Shown here: positions 43,933 to 52,449 of the stretch, piece by piece
Numbering within the stretch: position 1 is the stretch's first letter
Layout: each line of letters opens with the position of its first letter
Source: Pseudomonas sp. GCEP-101
GTDB taxonomy: Bacteria; Pseudomonadota; Gammaproteobacteria; Pseudomonadales; Pseudomonadaceae
Length of the DNA stretch: 64,000 nucleotides
Reading direction: 5' to 3'
Assembly (NCBI RefSeq): GCF_025133575.1
Contig: NZ_CP104011.1
Location: forward strand, 2,666,001 to 2,730,000
Notes under the pieces: model-generated
What the model was told of the DNA's origin: nothing
Database searches by the model: none
Seen by the model: the letters and a program-made list of their open reading frames with translations, nothing else
Made by a program: the position numbers and the translations under genes

Positions 43933-45707
43933 CAGCGCACCCCCTCGCTCAGCCAGCGCGGCACGCCGCCATCGGCGCGCGTGCTGCAGGCCGCCTCGAC
44001 GCACGCGGCGAGGCTGCCGAAATGCACCGCGCGGCCCGCCAGGCCCGGACCGTAATGGGCGTACTTCGCCGAGTTGGTCATCAGCGTGGTGCAGGCGGGC
44101 GGGATCACCGGCTCGCCGATCATGCACCAGCAGGTGTCGTTGAGCAGTTGCGCGCCGAAGTCTTCCAGCACCTGCACATCACCGGCGGCGCGGGCCTCTT
44201 CCTGCACGGCTCGGCCCAGGGTGATGACCAGCGCGACGTCCGGATGCTTGCGGCGCCCGGCGACGAGTTTCGCCAGCTCCGCGCACTCGGTCGCGGAGAA
44301 ATGCGGATTGCCCAGGGACACCAGCTGCACGGTCGGCTCGCTGGCGTGGTCCAGCTCGCGCCAGGAGGCGATGAGGTCCGCCGGAGTGACGCGCAGGTGT
44401 TGCAGCGGCGCGTTGTTGCCCAGGGCAGTGGCTGCGTCCAGCGCTTCCGGGGTGACGCCGGCGATGTGGAACATCGGCGCGGCGGACGTGGTGGCGAAGG
44501 CCGCGCCGAAGGCTTTCAGCGCGTCGCTGTCCGGCGCCAGTGGCTGCAGGCCGTCGACCACCGGGATGCGCGAGCCGCACAGTGCGCCGATGTGGTAGCC
44601 GAGCAGCGGGAAGAGCGAATCGTCGTGTTCGGCCGGCAACTCGACATCGATGCGCAGCGTGGCCAGCCGGCCTTCGTCGCGGTGGCAGCCGACGTTCGGG
44701 GCGCGGCCGGTGAGGGCGATGCAGATATCGAGGTAATCCGGGTATTTCAGCGTGCGCGCGCCGAGCACGCTGTTGGCGTACACCACGGCGTTGGACTCGG
44801 CCCAGACCACCTGTTCGCCCAGGCCCGGCTTGCTGTGCAGCAGGTAGGGCGCGCAGGTGTAGCTCAGCTGCGCGCCCATCGCCATGTAGGCATCGCCCAG
44901 CGCGGCGGCGGGTTCGCCGAACGCCGTGTCGACGCCCAGCTCGCGCCAGCGGCGGTGGTCCACGGAAATGGAGTTGAGGGTCGTCGGCACCTTCACCTGG
45001 CCGCCCCAGTCCGCCAGCTGGCGGGCGAAGCGCAGGCTCGCGGGGCCGGTGTAGATGCAGCCGTCGATGTGCGCCTGGGCGACATCGAGCAGGTCTTTCG
45101 CGCCTTGCAGCGCGGCCATGCGCAGGACGATCTGCATCGCAGCCTGGGCGGCCTTGCCATGCGTGCCGTCGAGCAGCGAGTGGTCGCCGGCAGTCAGTGC
45201 CAGGCCTTCCGGCAACGGGCCGGCATCGGCGGCCATCACACCCCGCCAGCCATCGGCAGGGCGCTCGGCGCTGAGTGTGACCTGACCGTCTTCGATGCGG
45301 GCCCAGCCGCCCGCGGCCACCTGCTCGAAGCCCTCGCGACCCAGGCACAGCACCGGGATGGCGCGGCCGAACAGCACCTGCGCCACCAGCACGCCGAGGG
45401 TGAGGATTTCGTCCGGCTCGGCCAGCAGCAGGGCTGCCGGCGCGTGGCCGTTGAGCAGGAGTTCCAGCATCACGCTGCTGCCGGTACAGGAGCCGCGTCC
45501 GCTGGGAATCGCCAGAACCCGGCCGGGCAGGAAGCTGCCCGACAACGGGTGGTGACGGTCGATGATTTCGCCGCTGGAGGGCTCGACGCCTCCCCAGAAG
45601 CTCAGCCCGGTGGCGGCGGGCAGCAGCGCCCCTTCGGCGCTACCCCCCATCAGGACCCGCCCTGTGAGGCGTGAGTCCCGCACTCGTGAAGCCTGCATCG
45701 AAGACAT
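43932..45707 (-). CDS. lhpI: Aconitase X, cis-3-hydroxy-L-proline dehydratase
   Basis: A 591-residue single-chain aconitase X. The small swivelling domain (DUF126) is fused at the N-terminus, residues 14-135, with GRGSCTGSSVMLELL; the large domain (DUF521) follows, with SLLDGTHGKAAQAAM, HIDGCIYTGPASLRFARQL and LNDTCWCMIGEP. In some organisms these are two proteins. The enzyme dehydrates cis-3-hydroxy-L-proline to pyrroline-2-carboxylate, the substrate of lhpD. Cysteines in CIYTG, CAPY, CHRDEG and CWCM can hold its iron-sulphur cluster. A Met at residue 4 is an alternative start. Confidence 0.9.
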   Translation of the reverse strand: MSSMQASRVRDSRLTGRVLMGGSAEGALLPAATGLSFWGGVEPSSGEIIDRHHPLSGSFLPGRVLAIPSGRGSCTGSSVMLELLLNGHAPAALLLAEPDEILTLGVLVAQVLFGRAIPVLCLGREGFEQVAAGGWARIEDGQVTLSAERPADGWRGVMAADAGPLPEGLALTAGDHSLLDGTHGKAAQAAMQIVLRMAALQGAKDLLDVAQAHIDGCIYTGPASLRFARQLADWGGQVKVPTTLNSISVDHRRWRELGVDTAFGEPAAALGDAYMAMGAQLSYTCAPYLLHSKPGLGEQVVWAESNAVVYANSVLGARTLKYPDYLDICIALTGRAPNVGCHRDEGRLATLRIDVELPAEHDDSLFPLLGYHIGALCGSRIPVVDGLQPLAPDSDALKAFGAAFATTSAAPMFHIAGVTPEALDAATALGNNAPLQHLRVTPADLIASWRELDHASEPTVQLVSLGNPHFSATECAELAKLVAGRRKHPDVALVITLGRAVQEEARAAGDVQVLEDFGAQLLNDTCWCMIGEPVIPPACTTLMTNSAKYAHYGPGLAGRAVHFGSLAACVEAACSTRADGGVPRWLSEGVR

Positions 45708-45720
45708 GTCGCCCCCGCCG

Positions 45721-46527
45721 TCAGTAGTACACGTGGGGAACGGTGAGATCGACCGGGGTGCCGCCGACCCACTTCTCGTACAGCTCGGCGTAGCGACCGG
45801 TACGGACCTGCTGGTTGACGAAGAGGTTGAGGTAGTGGATCAGGCCGTATTCGTTGCGCGCGGCGGCCAGCGAGACGTAGTCGATCACGTAGGGCGCGTT
45901 GCCCACGACCTTCAGGCCCTTGTACTTGCCGGACTTGAGGGTGGAGGCGGCGACGGTGTTGGTCACCACGGTGGCGTCGATGTGGCCCTGGGCGACGGCG
46001 AGGATGGTGTCGTTCTGGCTCTGGTAGGCGCGGAAGCTGCCCTTGCCAGCCCACTTCTTCACGTCCTTCTCCAGGGCGATGGCCTCATAGGTGCCGCTGG
46101 TGTTGCCCACCGGGCGGTCCTTGAGGTCGTCGTATTTCGTGATGCCGGTGTCCTCGCGGGTCAGCACCACCATCTGGAAGGCGAAGTAAGGGATGGTCAT
46201 GGCGACCGTCTTGGCGCGCTCCAGGGTGTCGGAGGTGGACGCGACGATCACGTCGGCGCGGCCGGAAACCAGCGCGGGGATACGATCCGGGAACGGCGTC
46301 TCGACGACATCGGCGGTCACGCCCAGCACTTTCGCCAGGTCGTTGCAGTAGTCCACGTCGAAGCCCACCGGGTTGTTCTGCGCATCACGCGAACCCATGG
46401 GCGGGAAGTCCAGCGTCACGGCGCAGCGCAGTTTGCCGGATTCGATGATGTCGTCGAGCTTGTCGGCCTGGGCCTGGCTGGCGAGGAACACAGCGGTGAG
46501 GGCTAGAGCAATTCGGGTGAATTTCAT
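45721..46527 (-). CDS. Amino-acid ABC transporter substrate-binding protein
   Basis: A 268-residue periplasmic binding protein. Signal peptide residues 1-21 (MKFTRIALALTAVFLASQAQA), then KLDDIIESGKLRCAVTLDFPP, FDVDYCNDLAKVLG, PALVSGRADVIVASTS and the ligand-gripping Arg/Asp pattern of family 3 proteins. It is the first gene of the group and is 13 bp before lhpI, so the island imports its substrate. Operator 46574-46589 lies 47 bp upstream of its start. Confidence 0.9.
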   Translation of the reverse strand: MKFTRIALALTAVFLASQAQADKLDDIIESGKLRCAVTLDFPPMGSRDAQNNPVGFDVDYCNDLAKVLGVTADVVETPFPDRIPALVSGRADVIVASTSDTLERAKTVAMTIPYFAFQMVVLTREDTGITKYDDLKDRPVGNTSGTYEAIALEKDVKKWAGKGSFRAYQSQNDTILAVAQGHIDATVVTNTVAASTLKSGKYKGLKVVGNAPYVIDYVSLAAARNEYGLIHYLNLFVNQQVRTGRYAELYEKWVGGTPVDLTVPHVYY

Positions 46528-46573
46528 GGGGGCCTCTCTGAGTCAGTGTTGTGCAGCAGTTTTTGTATTATGG

Positions 46574-46589
46574 ATTTCGTATACGATAT
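46574..46589. promoter_or_regulatory. GntR/FCD operator before the binding-protein gene
   Basis: ATTTCGTATACGATAT contains the 10-bp palindrome TCGTATACGA (46577-46586). It shares GTATAC with 40623-40634 and 52351-52364 and lies upstream of the leftward transport/aconitase X transcript. Confidence 0.75.
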
Positions 46590-46793
46590 TTCTTAGAGCA
46601 AGGCATGTGCCAGAACCCCTCGGTGCGTGACCTATGGGTCGCAGGAGCCCGGTGTTGCGGGGATTGGTTATCCGAAGCCTTCCGGAACAGTCGTAGGCGG
46701 GCTCCGGATGCTGTTACCGAATGAAGCACCAGCGTGTTTCGCTGCCCCTTATGGGAGCACTTGGCGGGTGTTTGCTGATTGGGGTTGAAGAGC

Positions 46794-47025
46794 GTTCGCG
46801 AGCAAGCTCGCTCCTACAGGGAGCCGGCTTTCGTAGGGCCGAGGGAGCGCCTAGCCCTGGCTGTCCGCCGTTCCTGTAGGAGCGGGCCATGCCCGCGATC
46901 GCGCGCATGGCGCGCTCCTACAAGTGGCATCGGGCTGGGGCTGGACCGTTATGCGCCGTAGGAGCAGATTCATCCGCAGTGCTCTTTGGCGGCCCATACC
47001 GATCGCGGACGCAGTCCGCTCCTAC
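46794..47025. repeat. REP cluster between the transport group and the AraC gene
   Basis: A GAGCAAGCTCGC half is at 46794-46817, then a GTAGGGCCGAGGGAGCGCCTAGCCC piece near 46830-46855, a GGGCCATGCCCGCGATCGCGC hairpin at 46876-46921 and a GCAGATTCATCCGC / GCGGACGCAGTCCGC pair at 46958-47025. No gene is visible in 46528-47058. Confidence 0.75.
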
Positions 47026-47058
47026 GCCGGGTTCGCCATGCGCCCTACGGACGGCTCG

Positions 47059-47811
47059 TCAGTCGGAGGCCGCTTGCGATTCGCGGTACTGCGTCGGCGA
47101 CAAACCCGTGAGCGCGCGGAACTGCCGGCTGAAGGCGCTGTGGTCGGTATAGCCGCAGCGCAGGGCGATCTCGGTGATCGGCAGGTCTTCGGCCAGCAGC
47201 CGGGTGGCCGCGCCGAGGCGCGCCTTGTGGATCATCTGCCGCGGGGTGAGCTGGAAGATGCGCTTGCAGTGGCGCTCCAGCTGGGCGACCGACAGCCCGG
47301 CCAGCTCGGTCAGTTCGCCGAGGTTGATCGGCTTGTCGTAGTGCTCGCGGATGTAGGCGTCCACCGCCGCCAGGCGCTGGTACGCCGGGTGCGTGGACTG
47401 CGCCGCCTGCAGGTCGCTGGAAATGCCCGCCATGCCGATCACCGCGCCGTTCGCATCGCGCAGCGCCAGCTTGTGGGTCAGGCACCAGCCGGGCAGGCGC
47501 CCGGGGTAGAGGTGCAGCTCCAACTGGTCGCTCAGCTGGCCGCCGGTTTCCAGCACGCGGCGATCCTGCTCGGTGTAGATCGGCCCGAAGCGCGAGGGGA
47601 AGACCTCCTCGGCGGTGCGCCCGAGCAGCTCGCTGGCATCCTTCACGCCGCAGCGCCGCGCCAGGGTCTGGTTGACCAGCACGTAGCGCGCCGCGGTGTC
47701 CTTGACGAAGAACACTACGCCGGGCATGGCGTCGAGCAGCGGGGCGATCTGCCGGAACGTCTGCAGCAGGCTGTCCAGGTCGCGGGCGCCCTGGGGGATC
47801 AGGTCGTGCAT
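47059..47811 (-). CDS. AraC family regulator with N-terminal PAS domain (LhpR-like)
   Basis: A 250-residue regulator. The PAS domain covers about residues 15-120 with FRQIAPLLDAMPGVVFFVKDTAARYVLVNQTL cut in the text here to its halves: a sensing pocket for a small ligand. The AraC double helix-turn-helix is at 150-247, with INLGELTELAGLSVAQLERH and ITEIALRCGYTDHSAFSRQF. Position among lhp genes makes it the likely activator of hydroxyproline catabolism. The start is chosen at ATG 47811; the frame runs to 47907 and no start has a good ribosome site, so the N-terminus is uncertain. Confidence 0.8.
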   Translation of the reverse strand: MHDLIPQGARDLDSLLQTFRQIAPLLDAMPGVVFFVKDTAARYVLVNQTLARRCGVKDASELLGRTAEEVFPSRFGPIYTEQDRRVLETGGQLSDQLELHLYPGRLPGWCLTHKLALRDANGAVIGMAGISSDLQAAQSTHPAYQRLAAVDAYIREHYDKPINLGELTELAGLSVAQLERHCKRIFQLTPRQMIHKARLGAATRLLAEDLPITEIALRCGYTDHSAFSRQFRALTGLSPTQYRESQAASD

Positions 47812-47866
47812 CGGGAAGGAGGTCGGCTGTCGGAACATGGAGAATACGGGGCGAAGGGCCTTCGTG

Positions 47867-48000
47867 GTAGGGCGAATGACGCCTCGGGTGTTATCCGTCA
47901 TCGTCAATACGCGCCGGCAAATACGGCGGATAAAGCGTGCCGCTTTGGGGGATGTGTGAGGCAGACGTAGGGCGCCTAACGCCTCAAGCGTTATCCGCCA
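47867..48000. repeat. Degenerate GTAGGGCG-type repeats
   Basis: GTAGGGCGAATGACGCC at 47867 and GTAGGGCGCCTAACGCC at 47968, each followed by a GTTATCCG module and a GGCGGATAA fragment between. They are broken relatives of 284-359. The first lies over the uncertain 5' part of the AraC gene, which argues for the shorter start. Confidence 0.6.
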
Positions 48001-48004
48001 TCCG

Positions 48005-49252
48005 TCAGTCGTCGGCCAGCTGCAACAGGGTTTCCACCCGTGCCGGGCTGAACGGTGGGCGCGGTGCCGGCGGTTGCCAGCCGAACAGCTGCTTCGCCGC
48101 CGCGCCGCACACGCGCCCCTGGCAGGCGCCCATGCCGCAGCGGCTGGCGAGCTTGGCGGCGGTCCAGTCCGGTTTTCCGGCGAGCGCGGAATAGGGCACG
48201 TCTTCGCAGCGGCAGACGAGGGTGTCCGGCTGGGCCAGTTGGTTCAGGCGCGGGTCGAGGGCGAAGTCGCGCCGCAAGGCGTCGGCGAAACCCTGCCAAC
48301 GCTGGCGCTGCGGCCACAGCGCGCGGGCGCGGTGATGCTCGCCCACCGCCGCGTGACCGGCGATGCGGCCTTCCACCTGGGCCTTTTCCGATCCGCCGAA
48401 ACCCGTGCATTCGCCCGCCGCGTAGACACCCGCGCGGCCGGTCGCCTGCCAGGCATCGACACGGATCGCGCCGTCGTCCACCGTGCAGCCCAGCGCCTGG
48501 CCGAGCTGTACGTTGGGGACCAGGCCGAAGCCGCAGGCCAGCCGGTCGCAGGCGATTTCCGTGAGCCTGCCGCCCTGGCTGATGCGTACGCCTTCCAGGT
48601 GCTCGCTGCCCAGGGCGGCGACCACATGGCTATCGGCGCGGTAGGCCGGGTCGTACAGGCCGAAGGACTGCAGCAGCTTGTTCGGCCAGCGCGGCAGTTT
48701 CAGGGCAAAACGCGCGAGGGCCGGCCAGGAGGTCTGTTCGGCGATGCGCAGGATTTTTGCGCCATTGGCGCGGGCGGTGGCGGCGCTGGCGAGCAGCAGC
48801 GGGCCGCTGCCGGCGATCACCACGCGTTGCCCATCGACCGGCATGCCGCCTTTGATCAGCGCCTGCAATCCGCCCGCGCCGGTGACGCCGGGCAGCGTCC
48901 AGCCGGGGAAGGGCAGCAGCAATTCGCGGGCGCCGGTGCAGAGGATCAGCGTGCGGTAATCCAGCCGCCAGCCGCGCTCGACATCTTCCAGCAACAGGCC
49001 GCGCTCGCCGGCCAAGGCGACCACCCGCGTGCCGCTGTGAGTCTGGATGTTGGTGCAGGCGGCCACTCGCTCGCGCAGCTCGAGAGCAGCACGTGGCAGG
49101 TGCGCGTTGGGGCCGTCGCGCCAGATCTGCCCGCCCGGCAGCGGATTGTCGTCGAGGATGACGATGCTGGCGCCGCTCGGCGCGGCGGCGAGGGCGGCGG
49201 ACAGTCCGGCCGGGCCGGCGCCGATGATGACGATATCGGCCGCGACATTCAT
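48005..49252 (-). CDS. lhpE: D-hydroxyproline dehydrogenase FAD/NAD(P) subunit
   Basis: A 415-residue flavoprotein of the HcnB type. FAD motif IIGAGPAGLSAA is at residues 9-20, a second dinucleotide site is VVIAGSGPLLLASAATA, and GVYAAGECTGFGG closes the FAD domain. The C-terminal 80 residues hold a BFD-like [2Fe-2S] domain: CRCEDV and CGMGACQGRVCG give four to five cysteines. It overlaps lhpF by four bases and ends the lhpABFE operon. The three subunits together oxidise cis-4-hydroxy-D-proline and pass electrons to the respiratory chain. Confidence 0.9.
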   Translation of the reverse strand: MNVAADIVIIGAGPAGLSAALAAAPSGASIVILDDNPLPGGQIWRDGPNAHLPRAALELRERVAACTNIQTHSGTRVVALAGERGLLLEDVERGWRLDYRTLILCTGARELLLPFPGWTLPGVTGAGGLQALIKGGMPVDGQRVVIAGSGPLLLASAATARANGAKILRIAEQTSWPALARFALKLPRWPNKLLQSFGLYDPAYRADSHVVAALGSEHLEGVRISQGGRLTEIACDRLACGFGLVPNVQLGQALGCTVDDGAIRVDAWQATGRAGVYAAGECTGFGGSEKAQVEGRIAGHAAVGEHHRARALWPQRQRWQGFADALRRDFALDPRLNQLAQPDTLVCRCEDVPYSALAGKPDWTAAKLASRCGMGACQGRVCGAAAKQLFGWQPPAPRPPFSPARVETLLQLADD

Positions 49253-49485
49253 GGGCGGGTCTCCACCTGCATGCCGTCGCGGCACAGGGTCTGGCAGGCC
49301 AGGCGGCGCTGGCCATCGATGGTCACCCGGCACTCCTGGCAGATGCCCATGCCGCACAGCGGCGCGCGGCGTTGGCCGCTGACCGAGGTGCGCGTGGTGC
49401 CGTCGCCGCCCAGGGCGAGCGCGGCGGCGACCGTGGTGCCGGCGGCGACGCGCAGCGGGCGGCCGTCGAGGATCAGCTCAGGCAT
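49249..49485 (-). CDS. lhpF: D-hydroxyproline dehydrogenase [2Fe-2S] subunit
   Basis: A 78-residue ferredoxin-like subunit. Four cysteines in the plant-type pattern bind the [2Fe-2S] cluster: Cys44, Cys49, Cys52 and Cys64 (APLCGMGICQEC and RLAC). The start ATG 49485 is nine bases after GGAG; another ATG at 49491 is too close. It overlaps lhpB upstream by eight bases and lhpE downstream by four. Confidence 0.9.
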   Translation of the reverse strand: MPELILDGRPLRVAAGTTVAAALALGGDGTTRTSVSGQRRAPLCGMGICQECRVTIDGQRRLACQTLCRDGMQVETRP

Positions 49486-50590
49486 GGGCATGGGCTCCAA
49501 GGAAGCGGTGCGGGGAATAGGCTTCGGCCGGCAGCGGCATCGGCTCATCGCACAGCTGCGCGGCGAGCAGGTCGGCGGTGCCGGGGGCGGTGGTCACGCC
49601 CAGCCCTTCGTGGCCGACCGCGAGCCATAGGCCGGGGCGCTGCGGATGTTCGCCCACCAGCGGCAGGCCGTCGGGGCTGGCGGCGCGAAAGCCCGCCCAG
49701 CTGCGGATCACGTTGAGGTTGGCCAGGCCCGGCATGTAATCCACGGCGCGGCGCAGCATCTTCGCCAGCATCCAGCCTTCCACCTGCGGGTCGGTGGTGC
49801 CGAACTGCCGCGAGGCGCCGATGAACAGTTGGCCGGTGGGACGCGGCTGGATGTTGCAGGCCACCGATGGGCCGCTGGCGTTGTGCGCGCTGGTCACGTA
49901 GCCCAGCTCGACCAGGGTGCGGTGCACCTTGCCGGGGTAGCGGTCGGTGATCAGCAGGTGGCCCTTCTTCGGCTCGATGGGCAGGCCGGGGCACAGCTCG
50001 CCGGCCTGGATGCCGTTGGCCAGCACCACGGCGCTGGCGCTCAGCCATTGGCCGTTGTCGAGGCGCACGCGGGGCTCGTCGATTTCCACGACTTTCGCCT
50101 GACGCTGGCGGATCGGCTTGGGCGCCGATTCCAGCAGCCAGGCGGCGGCCCGCGGCGCGTAGAGGATACCGTCGCCGGTGATTTCCAGCCCGCCGTGCAG
50201 GTCCTTGCGCAGCTCGGGTTCTTCACGCAGCAGCTCGGCGCTGTTCAGCAGCTTCGCGGCGACGCCGTGCTCGCGCAATACGGCGAACTTGCGCTCGGCC
50301 TCGGCCATCTCCTCGTCGTTGGCGGCCAGCCACAGCGTACCGTTGCTGCGGTAGGCGCACTCGGCGGGCATGGCGTTGCCCCACTCGCGCCAGCGCTGCA
50401 GCGAATAGTCACTCAGCGCCAGCTCGGCAGCGTTGTCGTCGAGCACCAGCAGGTGGCCCATGCCGACCGCGGTGGCGCCGGGCAGGCGCGCGTCCAGCAC
50501 CAGCACGTCCAGGCCGCGGCGGGCGAGGGCGTGGGCGCAGGCGGCGCCGACGATGCCGGCGCCGATGACGATGATGTCGGCATCGCTCAC
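49478..50590 (-). CDS. lhpB: D-hydroxyproline dehydrogenase FAD catalytic subunit
   Basis: A 370-residue DAO-family flavoprotein. The FAD motif is [20 protein letters not shown] near the N-terminus; the end [17 protein letters not shown] and [15 protein letters not shown] complete the FAD and substrate sites as in D-amino-acid oxidases. It oxidises cis-4-hydroxy-D-proline to pyrroline-4-hydroxy-2-carboxylate. The start is GTG at 50590, overlapping the lhpA stop by four bases. The three-gene B-F-E arrangement is the heteromeric type. Confidence 0.92.
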   Translation of the reverse strand: MSDADIIVIGAGIVGAACAHALARRGLDVLVLDARLPGATAVGMGHLLVLDDNAAELALSDYSLQRWREWGNAMPAECAYRSNGTLWLAANDEEMAEAERKFAVLREHGVAAKLLNSAELLREEPELRKDLHGGLEITGDGILYAPRAAAWLLESAPKPIRQRQAKVVEIDEPRVRLDNGQWLSASAVVLANGIQAGELCPGLPIEPKKGHLLITDRYPGKVHRTLVELGYVTSAHNASGPSVACNIQPRPTGQLFIGASRQFGTTDPQVEGWMLAKMLRRAVDYMPGLANLNVIRSWAGFRAASPDGLPLVGEHPQRPGLWLAVGHEGLGVTTAPGTADLLAAQLCDEPMPLPAEAYSPHRFLGAHAHA

Positions 50591-51531
50591 GGGCGGATGC
50601 CCCAGGCGAAGGGATCGTCCTCTTCCAGCAGCAGGGTGGCCTCGGCGCTGATATTGGCGCGTCCGCGGATGGTCGGGACGATACGCCCCGCGGACGGCTC
50701 GCCGACCCACTCGAAGCGGCCTTCGAACTGGCTGCCGATCACGCTGGCCTGGCGCCAGACCTCGCCGGCGGCGAGCTTGCCGTCGGCGGCCAGGCAGGCC
50801 AGCTTGGCGCTGGTGCCGGTGCCGCAGGGCGAGCGGTCGTAGGCCTTGCCGGGGCACAGCACGTAGTTGCGGCTGTCCGCCTCGGGATCGTCGGCGAACA
50901 GTTCGATGTGGTCGATCAGCCCGCCGTCTTCGCCACGGATGCCCTGGTCTTCCAGCGCCTTCTGCACGGCGACGGTGTAGGCAGTCAGCGCGTCGAGGTT
51001 GTCGCCGGCCACGCGCAGGCCGTGATCGGAGATGAGGAAGAACCAGTTGCCGCCCCAGGCGATGTCGCCGTGCACCAACCCATGGCCGGGCACGTGCACC
51101 GGCACCTGCTTGCGGTAGCGGTAGGAGGGAACGTTGCGCACGCTCACCGAGCGGTCGTCGTGCAGGGTGGCTTCGACGGTGCCCACCGGCGTTTCGATCC
51201 TGTGCGTGCCGGGGCCGATGCGCCCCAGGTGTGCCAGCGAGACCACCAGGCCGATGGTGCCGTGGCCGCACATGCCCAGGTAGCCGGTGTTGTTGAAGAA
51301 GATCACCCCGGCACAGGCGCTCGGGTCCACCGGCTCGCAGAGCAGCGCGCCGACCAGCACGTCGCTGCCGCGCGGCTCCAGCACGGTCGCCGCCCGCCAG
51401 TCGTCGTGCTGCTCCGCCAGCCGCGCGCGGCGCTCGGCCATGCTGCCCTTGCCCAGATCGGGAAAGCCGTCGAGCACCAGGCGCGTGGGTTCGCCGCCGG
51501 TGTGAGAATCGAGAACCTGGATGCGTTTCAT
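50587..51531 (-). CDS. lhpA: 4-hydroxyproline 2-epimerase
   Basis: A 314-residue proline racemase family enzyme that epimerises trans-4-hydroxy-L-proline to cis-4-hydroxy-D-proline. Both catalytic thiols are present: Cys88 in GYLGMCGHG and Cys236 in [10 protein letters not shown]. The start [19 protein letters not shown] matches characterised epimerases. It is the first gene of lhpABFE. No GTATAC operator is seen just upstream, so its control may differ from the transport group. Confidence 0.93.
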   Translation of the reverse strand: MKRIQVLDSHTGGEPTRLVLDGFPDLGKGSMAERRARLAEQHDDWRAATVLEPRGSDVLVGALLCEPVDPSACAGVIFFNNTGYLGMCGHGTIGLVVSLAHLGRIGPGTHRIETPVGTVEATLHDDRSVSVRNVPSYRYRKQVPVHVPGHGLVHGDIAWGGNWFFLISDHGLRVAGDNLDALTAYTVAVQKALEDQGIRGEDGGLIDHIELFADDPEADSRNYVLCPGKAYDRSPCGTGTSAKLACLAADGKLAAGEVWRQASVIGSQFEGRFEWVGEPSAGRIVPTIRGRANISAEATLLLEEDDPFAWGIRP

Positions 51532-51643
51532 GCTGCCCCCTGGGGTGTCTTGTTGTAGACCCTAGGGTGGCGCGGGAGAGGGATTGCAGCTTGAGGGTTT
51601 TCCGCCGGGCCGATGATGAAATCGGCACAGCGGGGCACGTCGC

Positions 51644-52318
51644 TTAACTGGGCGTGAGGCGATTCGGCAGGTGCTCGTAGAGCGTGCGGCAGACGCCGTT
51701 GATGTGCTCTTCCAGCAGGCGCGCGGCGCGCTCGGCATCACCGGCGCGGCAGGCGTCGAGGATGTCGTGGTGCTCGTGGTCGGCGCGCTCCTTGCCGTCG
51801 GACATGCTCATCTGCAGGCGCAGGTAACGCTCCACCTTGTCGTGGATCGAGCGGATCAGCCCGACCAGGTACGGCCGCTGCGCCGGCTCGTAGAGGCAGG
51901 CGTGCAATTGCCAGTTCAGCTCGGCCCAGCGGCCAATGTCATCCTCGCCGACGAACTCGGCACAGATGCGTTCGGCCCGGGCGAAGGTTTCCGCGTTCAT
52001 GTTGGGGATCGCCAAACGCAGCGCCTGGACCTCCAGCACCACGCGCACCTCGAACATCTGCGCCAGTTCCGGCTCGGAAATCTTCGTGACCAGTGCGCCC
52101 TTGTTGCGCTGGAACTCCACCAGCCCCTCGGCCTCCAGGCGCTTGAGCGCCTCGCGCACGGGGATCTTGCTGACGTTGAAGATCTGCGCGATGTCGTCCT
52201 GGCGGATCGGCTCGTTTTCCGCCATCTGCCCGGAAATGATCGCTTCGCGCAGGTGCTTGGCGATGGTCTCGGAGGCGGAAGGGACGATACCCAGGTTGGG
52301 GGCGTTGCGTAGCGGCAC
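51644..52318 (-). CDS. GntR family regulator with FCD domain
   Basis: A 224-residue regulator. The GntR winged helix spans residues 14-78 with DDIAQIFNVSKIPVREALKRLEAEG; the all-helical FCD domain (85-215) has NWQLHACLYEPAQRPYL and ADHEHHDILDACRAGD, which carry its metal-binding Asp and His. It is the last island gene on the ispA side. An operator-like GTATAC site lies 33 bp upstream of its start, so it is probably autoregulated and controls lhpC and the transport group. Ligand likely a hydroxyproline pathway intermediate. Confidence 0.9.
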   Translation of the reverse strand: MPLRNAPNLGIVPSASETIAKHLREAIISGQMAENEPIRQDDIAQIFNVSKIPVREALKRLEAEGLVEFQRNKGALVTKISEPELAQMFEVRVVLEVQALRLAIPNMNAETFARAERICAEFVGEDDIGRWAELNWQLHACLYEPAQRPYLVGLIRSIHDKVERYLRLQMSMSDGKERADHEHHDILDACRAGDAERAARLLEEHINGVCRTLYEHLPNRLTPS

Positions 52319-52350
52319 GATGCAGTCCGGTCAGGGAAGGGTTGTCGAAT

Positions 52351-52364
52351 ATGGTATACGAAAT
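52351..52364. promoter_or_regulatory. GntR/FCD operator before its own gene
   Basis: ATGGTATACGAAAT shares the GTATACGA half with the two other sites in the island; the left half is less perfect. It lies between the GntR gene and ispA, upstream of the leftward GntR gene. Confidence 0.65.
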
Positions 52365-52449
52365 CCCTACGATGCAGTGAAGCACCGCCAAGGCGTCATC
52401 GCAAAAGGAGCAACCACAGGCGTTGCACACGCAATGCGCGTGCCGGGAA

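Noticed and set aside
36287..52449. Island as a transposon or integrative element
   Set aside because: No transposase, integrase, tRNA target or flanking direct repeats could be seen at either end.
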